Source of the DNA: Aulostomus chinensis
Taxonomy: Eukaryota > Chordata > Actinopteri > Syngnathiformes > Aulostomidae
Reading direction: 5' to 3'
Length of the DNA stretch: 64,000 bases
Assembly (NCBI GenBank): GCA_037954235.1
Contig: JBBMOA010000001.1
Location: 17,348,143 to 17,412,142 of the forward strand
The position numbers were made by a program, and so were the translations under genes. The notes under the pieces are model-generated. The model was not told the origin of the DNA and did no database searches. It saw only the letters and a list, made by a program, of their open reading frames with translations. Positions 25,940 through 37,860 of this stretch are shown piece by piece. The first letter of the stretch is position 1, and the number at the start of each line of letters is the position of its first letter.

Positions 25940-26815
25940 ATGGAAAATCCAGCAAGTGCTACATGTACCCTGCCCGGAGGGGCACTAGGGCCCCGCCCTG
26001 GTGCCAGGCCCAGGGTGGCGGCTCAAAGGCGAGCGCCTGGTGTCCGGGCCTTGGTCCGTGGGGCCCGGCCAGGCCCAGCCCGAAGAGGAGACACAGGCAC
26101 GTCCTCCCTTGGACTCACCACTCATCGGGGGAACCGGAGGGGTCCGGTGCAATGTGGTTTGGGTGGCAGTTTCAGGCGGGTGCCTCGGCTGTCTGAACCA
26201 CAGACATGGAAGCTGGATTTTGGGACATGGAACGTTACCTCTCTGGTGAGGAAGGAGGTGGAGCTGGTGGAAGAGGTTGAGTGTTACCGGCTAGATATAG
26301 TCGGCCTCACCTCGACACATAGCTCTGGGTCCGGAACCCGAGTCCTTGAGAGGGGTTGGACTTTCTCTTTTGCTGGAGTTGCTCCGGGTGAGAGGCGGAG
26401 GGCAGGGGTGGGCTTTTTGGTTGCCCCTCGACTCTCTGCCTGTACGTTGGGGTTTACCCCCGTGGACGAAAGGGTTGCTTCCCTGCGCCTTCGGGTCGGG
26501 GAACGGGTCCTGACTGTGGTCTGCGCATATGCGCCGAACACTAGTTCAGAGTACCCACCCTTTTTGGAGTCCTTGGGAAGGGTACTGGATGGTGCCCCGG
26601 CTGGGGACTCCATTGTCCTACTGGGAGACTTCAACGCTCACGTGGGCAACGACAGCATGACCTGGAGAGGTGTGATTGGGAGGAACGTCAGGCTCGACCT
26701 GAACCCGAGTGGTGTTCAGTTATTGAACTTCTGTGCAAGTCGCAGTTTGGCCATAACGAACACCATGTTCGAGCATAAGGATGCCCACATTGCACATGGC
26801 ACCAGGACACCCTAG
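25940..26815 (+). pseudogene. LINE endonuclease-domain ORF, broken by frameshift
   Basis: Open for 291 codons. The first 90 or so codons are translated leader and look non-natural (Arg/Pro/Gly-rich). The APE-type endonuclease starts near residue 94 with FGTWNVTSL, continues through LTVVCAYAPN and IVLLGDFNAHVGND (GDFN at about residues 229-232), and reaches ITNTMFEHK near the end. The frame then shifts around 26785-26800 and runs into TAG at 26813. In the next frame the domain continues as TWHQDTLGRRSMIDF and reaches STDHQLVVSW near 26905, the usual C-terminal D-H pair. A single small indel therefore splits the endonuclease. It cannot make the full protein. Confidence 0.8.
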
Positions 26816-27672
26816 GTCGCAGGTCTATGATCGATTTTATAGTCGTATCATTTGACCTGCGACCGCATGTTCTGGACACTCGGGTGAAGAGAGGAGCTGA
26901 GCTGTCAACTGATCACCAACTGGTGGTGAGTTGGATCAGATGGCAGGGGAAGATGCCGCGCAGACCTGGCAGGCCCTAACGAGTAGTGAGGGTTTGTTGG
27001 GAACGCCTGGCAGAAGAACCAGTCAGAACGATCTTTAACTCCCACCTCCGGCAGAGCTTTGATCACATCACGGGGGTAGTGGGGGACATTGAGTCCGAAT
27101 TGGCCATGTTCCGCTCTGCCATTGTCGAGGCGGCTGCTGTGAGCTGTGGCCGCAAGGCTGCTGGGGACGGCCGCGGGGGTAATCCTCGAACACGCTAGTG
27201 GACACCAGAGGTGAGGGGAGCCGTCAGGCTGAAAAAGGAGGCTTACAGGGCATGGCTGGCCTGTGGGTCTCCAGAGGCAGCTGACCGCTACCGGCAGGCC
27301 AAACGGTGTGCAGCTGTGGCGGTCGCCAAAGCAAAAACGCGGGCGTGGGAAGAGTTCGGTGAGGCCATGGAGAAGGACTATCGGTCGGCTCCAAAAAGGT
27401 TCTGGCAAACTGTCCGTCGCCTCAGGGGGGGAAGGCGGCAACTTGCCCACACTGTTTACAGTGGGGGTGGGAGGCTGCTGACGTCAACTGGGGAGATAAT
27501 TGGGCGGTGGAAGGAATACTTTGAGGAACTCCTCAATCCCATCAGCACGTACTCCGTGGAGGAGACAGAGTCTGGGGAGTGCTTGGGGGGGGGTCGTCCA
27601 ATCTCCGGGGCAGAAGTCGCCGAGGCAGTTAAACAACTCCGCGGTGGCAGAGCCCCGGGGGTGGATGAGATT
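26790..27672 (+). pseudogene. LINE ORF continuation: endonuclease end, linker and start of RT, with stops
   Basis: One frame carries the end of the endonuclease (TWHQDTLGRRSMIDF, then TDHQLVVSW) and the linker (VCWERLAEEPVR, RQSFDHITGVVGDIE, RLKKEAYRAWLACG, AKTRAWEEFGEAMEKD), followed by RWKEYFEELLNP and APGVDEI at the entrance to reverse transcriptase. Two in-frame stops interrupt it, TAA at 26977-26979 and TAG at 27196-27198. The frame then runs into satellite sequence, giving a chimeric tail (VRNSYYMTVS) that is not LINE protein. Overlapping open frames on the minus strand at 26284-26634 and 26905-27450 are shadows. Confidence 0.78.
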
Positions 27673-28980
27673 GTTCGAAACTCTTACTACATGACTGTCA
27701 GCATCACTTTGAGGTTGTTCGAAACACTTACTATATTACTGTTAGCATCACTGACTTGATTAGCAACTATCACTACATTACTGTTAGCATCATTTTGAGT
27801 TCATTAGCAATTCTTACTACATCACTGTTAGCATCATATTGAGTTCATTAGCAATTCTTCCGACATCACTGTCGCATTATTTTGAGGTTCGGAGCAACTT
27901 TTACTACATGACTTTCAGCATCACTTTGAGGTTGTTCGAAACACTTAGTACATTACTGTAAGCATCACTGAGTTGATTAGCAACTATCACTACATTACTG
28001 TTAGCATCATTTTGAGTTCATTTGCAATTCTTCCGACATCACTGTCGCAATATTTTGAGGTTCGTAGCAACTTTTACTGCATTACTGTCGCATTATTTTG
28101 AGGTTTTATAGCAACTCTTACTACATGACTGTCAGCATCACTTTGAGGTTATTCGAAACTTTCACTCCATTACTGTTAGCATCATTTTGAGTTCATTAGC
28201 AATTCTGACGACATCACAGTAGCATTAAATTGAGTTCATTAGCAACTCTTACTACATGACTGTCAGCATCACTTTGAGGTTGTTCGAAACTCTTACTACA
28301 TTACTGTAAGCATCACTGAGTTTATTAGCAACTTTCACTCCATTAATGTTAACACCATTTTGAGTTCATTAGCAATTCTTACTATATCACTATAGCATCA
28401 TTTTGAGAACATTAGCAATTCTTCTGACATCACTGTCGCATTTTTTTGAGGTTCGTAGCAACTCTTACTACATTACTGTCAGCATCACTTTGCGGTTTTT
28501 CGAAACGTTCACTCCATTACTGTTAGCATCATTTTGAGTTCATTAGCAATTCTTACTACATCACTGTCGCATTATTTTGAGGTTCGTTGCAACACTTACT
28601 ACATGACTGTCAGCATCACTTTGAGGTTATTCGAAACTTTCACTCCATTACTGTTCGCATCATTTTGAGTTCATTAGCAATTCTTTCTACATCACTGTCG
28701 CATCATTTTGAGATCATTAGCAATTCTTCCGACATCACTGTCACATTATTTTGAGGTTCGTATTAACTCTTACTACATGACTGTCAGCATCACTTTGAGG
28801 TTATTCGAAACTTTCACCCCATTACTTTTAGCATCATTTTGAGTTCATTAGCAATTCTTCTGACATCACTGTCGCATTATTTTGAGGTTCGTAGCAACTC
28901 TTACTACATGACTGTCAGCATCACTTTGAGGTTGTTCGAAACTCTTACTACATTACTTTAAGCATCACTGAGTTTCTTAG

Positions 28981-30145
28981 CAACTATCACTACATTACTG
29001 TTAGCATCATCTTGAGTTCATTAGCAATTCTTCCGACATCACTGTCGCAATATTTTGAGGTTCGTAGCAACACTTACTACATGACTGTCAGCATCATTTT
29101 GAGGTTATTCGAAAGTTTCACTCCATTACTATTAGCATCATTTTGAGTTCATTAGCAATTCTTCCGACATCACTGTCGCAATATTTTGAGGTTCGTTGCA
29201 ACTTTTACTACATTACTGTTGCAGTATTTTGAGGTTCGTAGCAACTCTTACTAAATGACTTTCAGCATCTGTTTGAGTTTATTCGAAACTTTCACTCCAT
29301 TACTGTTAGCATCATTTTGAGTTCACGAGCAATTCTTACTACATCACTGTCGCATTATTTTGAGATCATTAGCAATTCTTCTGACATCACTGTCGCATTA
29401 TTTTGAGGTTCTAAGCAACTCTTACTACATGACTGTCAGCATCACTTTGAGGTTATTCGAAACACTTACTACATTACTTCAAGCATCACTGAGTTGATTA
29501 GCAACTATCACTACATTACTGTTAGCATCATTTTAAGTTCATGAGCAATTCTTCTGACATCACTGTCGCAATATTTTGAGGTTCGTCGCAACTTTTACTA
29601 CATTACTGTCGCATTATTTTGAGGTTCGTAGCAACTCTTAGTACATGACTTTCAGCATCACTTTGATGTTATTCGAAACATTCACTCCATTACTGTTAGC
29701 ATCATTTGAGATCATTAGCAATTCTTCTGACATCACTGTCGCATCATTTTTACATCTTTAGCCATTCTTCTGACATCACTGTCGCATTATTTTTAGGTTC
29801 GTAGCAACTCTTACTAAATGACTGTCAGCTTCACTTTGAGGTTATTCGAAACTTTCACTCCATTACTGTTAGCATCATCTTGAGTTCATTAGCAATTCTT
29901 CCGTCATCACTGTCGCATCATTTTGAGTTCATTAGCAATTCTTACTACATTACTTTTAGCATCATTTTGAGTTCACTAGCAATTCTTACTACATAACTGT
30001 CGCTTCATTTTGAGATCATGAGCAATTCTTCTGACATCACTGTCGCATTATTTTAGATTCGTAGCAACTCTTACTACATTCTTGTTGCATTGTTTTAAGG
30101 TTCCTAGCAACTCTTACTACATGACTGTCAGCATCACTTTGAGTT
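28981..30145 (+). repeat. 1.16 kb duplicated block in the array, copy 1
   Basis: Matches 30541-31705 at a constant offset of 1,560 bp with about three visible substitutions (for example CTTACTACAT against CTTGCTACAT at 30983). Private variants shared by both include GTTGCAGTATTTTG, AGCATCTGTTTGAG, ATCATTTTTACATC and TTAGCCATTC. The similarity begins and ends inside monomers; flanks differ. Confidence 0.93.
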
Positions 30146-30540
30146 TTTTAGCAACTATCACTACATTACTGTTAGCATCATTTTGAGTTGTTGAGCAATT
30201 CTCACGACATCACTGTAGCATTATTTTGAGGTTCGTAGCAACTCTTACTACATGACTGTCAGCATCACTTTGAGGTGTTTCGAAACACTTACTACATTAC
30301 TGTAAGCATCACTGACTTGATTAGCAACTATCACTACATTACTGTTAGCATCATTTTAAGTTCATTAGCAATTCTTCCGACATCACTGTCGCAATTTTTT
30401 GAGGTTCGTAGCAACTTTTAATACATTACTGTCGCATTATTTTCAGGTTCGTAGCAAGTCTTAGTACATGACTGTCAGCATCACTTTGAGGTTATTCGAA
30501 ACACTTACTACATTACTGTAAGCATCACTGAGTTGATTAG

Positions 30541-31705
30541 CAACTATCACTACATTACTGTTAGCATCATCTTGAGTTCATTAGCAATTCTTCCGACATC
30601 ACTGTCGCAATATTTTGAGGTTCGTAGCAACACTTACTACATGACTGTCAGCATCATTTTGAGGTTATTCGAAAGTTTCACTCCATTACTATTAGCATCA
30701 TTTTGAGTTCATTAGCAATTCTTCCGACATCACTGTCGCAATATTTTGAGGTTCGTTGCAACTTTTACTACATTACTGTTGCAGTATTTTGAGGTTCGTA
30801 GCAACTCTTACTAAATGACTTTCAGCATCTGTTTGAGTTTATTCGAAACTTTCACTCCATTACTGTTAGCATCATTTTGAGTTCACGAGCAATTCTTACT
30901 ACATCACTGTCGCATTATTTTGAGATCATTAGCAATTCTTCTGACATCACTGTCGCATTATTTTGAGGTTCTAAGCAACTCTTGCTACATGACTGTCAGC
31001 ATCACTTTGAGGTTATTCGAAACACTTACTACATTACTTCAAGCATCACTGAGTTGATTAGCAACTATCACTACATTACTGTTAGCATCATTTTAAGTTC
31101 ATGAGCAATTCTTCTGACATCACTGTCGCAATATTTTGAGGTTCGTCGCAACTTTTACTACATTACTGTCGCATTATTTTGAGGTTCGTAGCAACTCTTA
31201 GTACATGACTTTCAGCATCACTTTGATGTTATTCGAAACATTCACTCCATTACTGTTAGCATCATTTGAGATCATTAGCAATTCTTCTGACATCACTGTC
31301 GCATCATTTTTACATCTTTAGCCATTCTTCTGACATCACTGTCGCATTATTTTTAGGTTCGTAGCAACTCTTACTAAATGACTGTCAGCTTCACTTTGAG
31401 GTTATTCGAAACTTTCACTCCATTACTGTTAGCATCATCTTGAGTTCATTAGCAATTCTTCCGTCATCACTGTCGCATCATTTTGAGTTCATTAGCAATT
31501 CTTACTACATTACTTTTAGCATCATTTTGAGTTCACTAGCAATTCTTACTACATAACTGTCGCTTCATTTTGAGATCATGAGCAATTCTTCTGACATCAC
31601 TGTCGCATTATTTTAGATTCGTAGCAACTCTTACTACATTCTTGTTGCATTATTTTAAGGTTCCGAGCAACTCTTACTACATGACTGTCAGCATCACTTT
31701 GAGGT
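30541..31705 (+). repeat. 1.16 kb duplicated block in the array, copy 2
   Basis: Second copy of 28981-30145, offset 1,560 bp (about 36 monomers). The near identity marks it as one of the youngest events in the array, consistent with unequal crossing-over or replication slippage of a long block; a collapsed or duplicated assembly path is the alternative. Confidence 0.93.
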
Positions 31706-34700
31706 TGTTCGAAACACTTAGTACATTACTGTAAGTATCACTGAGTTGATTAGCAACTATCACTACATTACTGTTAGCATCATTTTTTGTTCATTAGCAA
31801 TTCTTACTACATCACTGTCGCATCATTTTGAGACCATTAGCAATTCTTCCGACATCACTGTTGCATTATTTGAGGTTCGTAGCAACTTTTACTACATTAC
31901 TGTCGCATTATTTTGAGGTTCGTAGCAACTCTTCCTACATGACTGTCAGCATCACTTTGAGGTTATTCGAAACACTTACTACATTACTGTAAGCATCACT
32001 GACTTGATTAGCAACTATCACTACATTACTGTTTGCATCATTTGGAGTTCATTAGCAATTCTTCCGACATCACTGTCGCAATATTTTGAGGTTCGTAGCA
32101 ACTTTTACGACATCACTGTCGCAATATTTTGAGGTTCGTAGCAACTCTTACCACATGACTGTCAGCATCACTTTGAGGTTATTCGAAACTTTCACTCCAT
32201 TACTGTTAGCATCATTTTGAGTTCATCAGCAATTCTTACTAAATCACTGTCGCATCATTTTGAGATCATTAGCAATTCTTCTGACATCACTGTCACATTA
32301 TTTTGAGGTTCATAGCAACTCTTACGACATTATTGTTGCATTATTTTAAGGTTCCTAGCAACTCTTACTTCATGACTGTCAGCAGCACTTTGAGTTTATT
32401 AGCAACTATCACTACATTACTGTTTGCATCATTTTGAGTGTATGAGCAATTCTCACGACATCACTGTAGCATTGAATTGAGTTCATTAGCAACTCTTACT
32501 AAATGACTGTCAGCATCACTTTGAGGTTATTCGAAACATTCACTCCATTACTGTTAACATCATTTTGAGTTCATTAGCAATTCTTACTACATCACTGTCG
32601 CATCATTTTGAGTTCATTAGCAATTCTTCTGACATCACTGTCACATTATTTTGAGGTTCGTAGCAACTCTTACTACATTATTGTTTCATTATTTTAAGGT
32701 TCGTAGCAACTCTTACTACATTATTGTTGCATTATTTTAAGGTTCCTAGCAACTCTTACTACATGACTGTCAGCATCACTTTGAGTTTATTAGCAACTAT
32801 CACTACATTACTGTTAGCATCATTTTGAGTTGTTGAGCAATTCTCACGACATCACTGTAGCATTAAATTGAGTTCATTAGCAACTCTTACTAAATGACTG
32901 TCAGCATCACTTTGAGGTTGTTCGAAACACTTACTACATCACTGTCAGCATCACTGAGTTGATTAGCAACTATCACTCCATTACTGTTAGCATCATTTTG
33001 AGTTCATTAGCAATTCTTCCGACATCACTGTCGCAATATTTTGAGGTTCGTAGCAACTTTTACTACATTACTGTTGCATTATTTTGTGGTTCGTAGCAAC
33101 TCTTACTACATGACTGTCAGCATCTCTTTGAGGTTATTCGAAACTATCACTACATTACTGTTAGCATCATTTTGAGTTGTGGAGCAATTCTCACGACATC
33201 ACTGTCGCATTAAATTGAGTTCATTAGCAACTCTTTCTAAATGACTGTCAGCATCACTTTGAGGTTGTTCGAAACTCTTACTACATTACTTTAAGCATCA
33301 CTGAGTTTCTTAGCAACTATCACTACATTACTGTTAGCATCATCTTGAGTTCATTAGCAATTCTTCCGACATCACTGTCGCATCATTTTGAGATCATTAG
33401 CAATTCTTCTGACATCACTGTCACATCATTTTGAGGTTCTTAGCAACACTTACTACATGACTGTAAGCATCACTTTGAGGTTATTCGAAACTTTCACTCC
33501 ATTACTGGTAGCATTTTTTTGAGTTCATTAGTAATTCTTACGACATCACTGTCACATCATTTTGAGATCATTACCAATTCTTCTGACATCACTGTCGCAT
33601 CATTTTTACATCTTTAGCAATTCTTCTGACATCACTGTCGCATTATTTTGAGGTTCGTAGCAACTCTTACTACATGACTGTCAGCATCACTTTGAGGTTG
33701 TTCGAAACACTTACTACATCACTGTCAGCATCACTGAGTTGATTAGCAACTATCACAACATTACTGTTAGCATCATTTTGAGTTCATTAGCAATTCTTCC
33801 GACATCACTGTCGCAATATTTTGAGGTTCGTAGCAACTTTTACTACATTACTGTCGCATTATTTTGAGGTTCGTAGCAACTCTTACTACATGACTATCAG
33901 CATCTCTTTGAGTTTATTCGAAACACTTACTACATTACTTCAAGCATCACTGAGTTGATTAGCAACTATCACTACATTACTTTTAGCATCATTTAAGTTC
34001 ATTAGCAATTCTTCTGACATAACTGTCGCAATATTTTGAGGTTCGTCGCAACTTTTACTACATTGCTGTCGCATTATTTTGAGGTTCGTAGCAACTCTTA
34101 GTACATGACTTTCAGCATCACTTTGAGGTTATTCGAAACGTTCACTCCATTACTGTTAGCATCATTTTGAGTTCATTAGCAATCCTTACTAAATCACTGT
34201 CGCATCATTTTGAGATCTTTAGCAATTCTTCTGACATCACTGTCGCATTATTTCAAGGTTCGTAGCAACTCTTACGACATGACTGTCACCATCACTTTGA
34301 GGTTATTAGAAACACTTACTACATTACTGTTAGCATCATTTTAAGTTCATTAGCAATTCTTCTGACATCACTGTCGCAATATTTTGAGGTTCGTAGCAAC
34401 TTTTACTACATTACTGTCGCATTATATTGAGTTTCGTGGCAACTCTTACTACATTATTGTTGCATTATTTTAAGGTTCGTAGCAACTCTTACAACATTAC
34501 TGTCAGCATCACTGAGTTTCGTCGCAACTATCACTACATTACTGTTAGCTTCATCTTGAGTTCATTCGCAATTCTTCCGACATCACTGTCGCAATATTTT
34601 GAGGTTCGTAGCAACTTTTATTACATTACTGTCCCATTATTTTGAGGTTCGTAGCAACTTTTAGTACATGACTGTCAGCATCACTTTGAGGTTGTTTGAA

Positions 34701-37700
34701 ACACTTACTACATTACTGTTAGCATCATGTTGAGTTCATTGGCAATTCTTACGACATCACTGTCCCATCAGATTGAGATCATTACCAATTCTTCTGACAT
34801 CACTGTCGCATTATTTTGAGGTTCAAAGCATCTCTAACTACATTACTGTCAGCATCACTGAGTTTATTAGCATCTATCACTATGTTACTGTTCGCATCAT
34901 TTTGAGTTGTTGAGCAATTCTCACCATATCACTGTAGCATTAAATTGAGTTCATTAGCAACTCTTACTAAATGACTGTCAGCATCACTTTGAGTTTGTTC
35001 GAAACACTTACTACATTACTGTCAGCATCACTTTAACTTTATTAGCAACTATCACTACATTACTATTAGCATCATTTTGAGGTTCGTAGCAACTCTTACT
35101 AAATGACTGTCAGCATCACTTTGAGGTTGTTCGAAACTCTTACTACATGACTGTCAGCATCACTTTGAGGTTGTTCGAAACACTTACTACATTTCTGTAA
35201 GCATCACTGAGTTAATTAGCAACTATAACTACATTACTGTTAGCATCATTTTGAGTTCATTAGCAATTCTTCCGACATCACTGTCGCAATATTTTGAGGT
35301 TCGTAGCAACTTTTACGACATGACTGTCAGCATCATTTTGAGTTCATTAGCAATTCTTACTACATCACTGTCGCATCATTTTGAGATCATTAGCAATTCT
35401 TCTGACATCACTGTCACATTATTTAAAGGTTCGTAGCAACTCTTACTACATTACTGTCAGCATCACTGAGTTTCTTACCAACTATCACTACATTATTGTT
35501 AACATCATTTTGAGTTCATTAGCAATTCTTCCGACATCACTGTCGCAATACTTTGAGGTTCGTAGCAACTTTTACTTCATTACTGTCGCATTATTTTGAG
35601 GTTCGTAGCAACACTTACTACATGACTGTCAGCATCACTTTGAGGTTATTCGAAACTTTCACTCCATTACTGGTAGCATCAGTTTGAGTTCATTAGCAAT
35701 TCTTACTACATCACTGTCGCAACATTTTGAGATCATTAGCAATTCTTCTGACATTACTGTCGCATTATTTTGAGGTTCGTAGCAACTCTTACTACATGAC
35801 TGTCACCATCACTTTGAGGTTATTCGAAAGTTTCACTCCATTACTGTTAGCATCATCTTGAGTTCATTTGCAATTCTTCCGACATCACTGTCGCATTATT
35901 TTGAGGTTCGTAGCAACTCTTACTACATTACTGTTGCATTATTTTGAGGTTCGGAGCAACTCTTATTACATTACTGTCAGCATCACTTGGAGTTTATTAG
36001 CAACTATCACTACATTACTGTTCGCATCATTTTGAGTTTATTAGCAATTCTTACGACATCACTGTAGCATTAAATTGAGATCATTAGCAATTCTTCTGAC
36101 ATCACTGTCGCACTATTTTGAGGTTCGTAGCAACTCTGACTACATTACTGTTGCATTATTTAAAGGTTCGTAGCAACTCTTACTACATTACTGTAAGCAT
36201 CACTGAGTTTATTAGCAACTATCACTACGTTACTGTTAGCATTGTTTTGAGTTCATTAGCAATTCTTACGACATCACTGTCAGCATCATTTTTAATTTAC
36301 TCGCAACTCAAACCACATGACTGTCAGCATCACTTTGAGGTCATTCGAAACTTTCACTCCATTACTGTTAGCGTCATTTTGAGTTCATTAGCAATTCTTA
36401 CTACATCACTGTCGCATTATTTTGAGGTCCGTAGCAACTCTTACTTCATGACTGTCAGCATCACTTTGAGGTTGTTCGAAACTCTTACTACATTACTGTA
36501 AGCATCACTGAGTTTATTAGCAACTATCACTACATTGCTGTTAGCATCATTTTCAGTTCATTAGCAATTCTTCCGACATCACTGTCGCAATATTTTGAGG
36601 TTCGTAGAAACACTTACTACATGACTGTCAGCATCACTTTGAGGTTATTTGAAACTTTCACTCCATTACTGTTAGCATAATTTTTGGTTCATTAGCAATT
36701 CTGACTACATCACTGTTGCATCATTTTTAGATCATTAGCAATTCTTCCGACATCACTGTCGCATTATTTTGAGGTTCGTAGCAACTCTTACTACATTACT
36801 GTTGCATTATTTAAAGGTTCGTAGCAACTCTTACTACATTACTGTCAGCATCACTTTGAGTTTATTTGCAACTATCACTCCATTACTGCTAGCATCATTT
36901 TGAGTTCATTAGCAATTCTTACGACATCACTGTAGCATTAAATTGAGGTTCGTACCAACTCTTGCTACATGACTGTCAGCATCACTTTGAGGTTGTTCGA
37001 AACTCTTACTACATTACTGTAAGCATCACTGACTTGATTAGCAACTATCACTACATTACTCTTAGCATCATTTTGAGATCATTAGCAATTCTTCCGACAT
37101 TACTTTAGCATTATTTTGCGTTCATTAGCAATTCCTACGACATCACTGTAGCATTATTTTGAGGGTAGTAGCAACTCTTACTACATGACTTTCAGCATCA
37201 TTTGAAATTGTTCGAAACACGTACTACATTACTGTAAGCCTCACTGAGTTAATTAGCAACTATCACTACATTACTGTTAGCATCATTTTGTGTTCATTAG
37301 TGATTCTTACGACATCACTGTCACATCATTTTGAGATCATTAGCAATTCTTCCGACATCACTGTCGCATTATTTGGAGGTTCGTAGCAACTCTTACTACA
37401 TTACTGTTGCATTGTTTTGAGGTTAGTAGCAACTCTTAGTACATGACTGTCAGCATCACTTTGAGGTTATTCGAAAATTTCACTACATTACTGTTAGCAT
37501 CACTGAGTTTATTAGCAACTATCACTACATTACTGTTAGCATCATTTTGAGTTCATTAGCAATTCTTCCGACATCACTGTAGCATTATTTTGTGGTTAGT
37601 AGCAACTCTTACTACACGACTGTCAGCATCACTTTGAGTTTATTAGCAACTATCACTACATTACTGTTAGCATAATTTTGAGTTCATTAGCAATTCTTAT

Positions 37701-37860
37701 GACATCACTGTCGCATCATTTTGAGATCATTAGCAATTTTTCCAACATCATTGTAGCATTATTTTGAGGTTATTAGCAACTCTTCCTCCATTACTGTTAG
37801 CATCATTTTGAGTTCATTAGCAATTCTTCCGACATCACTATAGCATTATTTTGAGGTTTT

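Larger units (their letters stand above)
25784..27672 (+). mobile_element. Non-LTR retrotransposon (RTE-like), 3'-truncated, inside the satellite
   Basis: GC-rich insertion with abrupt edges in the AT-rich array. The 5' leader starts near CTCCTGGAACCGTCACC, followed by an endonuclease region and then the start of the reverse-transcriptase region, where it stops at the codons for APGVDEI. Satellite resumes at once with TTGTTCGAAACTC. The reverse-transcriptase catalytic core, 3' UTR and tail are absent. LINEs normally lose their 5' end during target-primed reverse transcription, so retaining the 5' end and missing the 3' half is unusual and suggests later deletion or array recombination. Clade assignment to RTE-like rests on the remembered look of the endonuclease and linker and is uncertain. 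No target-site duplication can be assessed without the 3' end. Confidence 0.85.
27673..37860 (+). repeat. 43-44 bp minisatellite array, right arm, distal part
   Basis: The same family and orientation as 11337-25783, about 234 monomers by length. Monomer types and order continue across the LINE. The distal edge (about 37,080-37,860) contains more irregular monomers, such as GAGGGTAGTAGCAAC and TTTTGCGTTCATTAG. It ends in TTTTGAGGTTTTGAGGTACC, where unrelated sequence starts. No genes; the 127-codon open frame at 36118-36501 is a repeat by-product. Confidence 0.97.

Noticed and set aside
26284..27450. Minus-strand open frames of 116 and 181 codons within the LINE
   Set aside because: Antisense shadows of the GC-rich LINE coding sequence.
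11400..36501. Plus-strand open frames in the right arm (up to 127 codons at 36118-36501)
   Set aside because: The same satellite artefact in the other orientation.
1..37860. CRISPR array
   Set aside because: Repeats are contiguous without unique spacers, all positions vary alike, and the surrounding sequence is eukaryotic.
1..37860. Centromeric satellite
   Set aside because: The array is large enough to raise the idea, but a 43-44 bp monomer beside tRNA clusters and a single inverted switch give no direct support, and no protein-binding box is recognisable.
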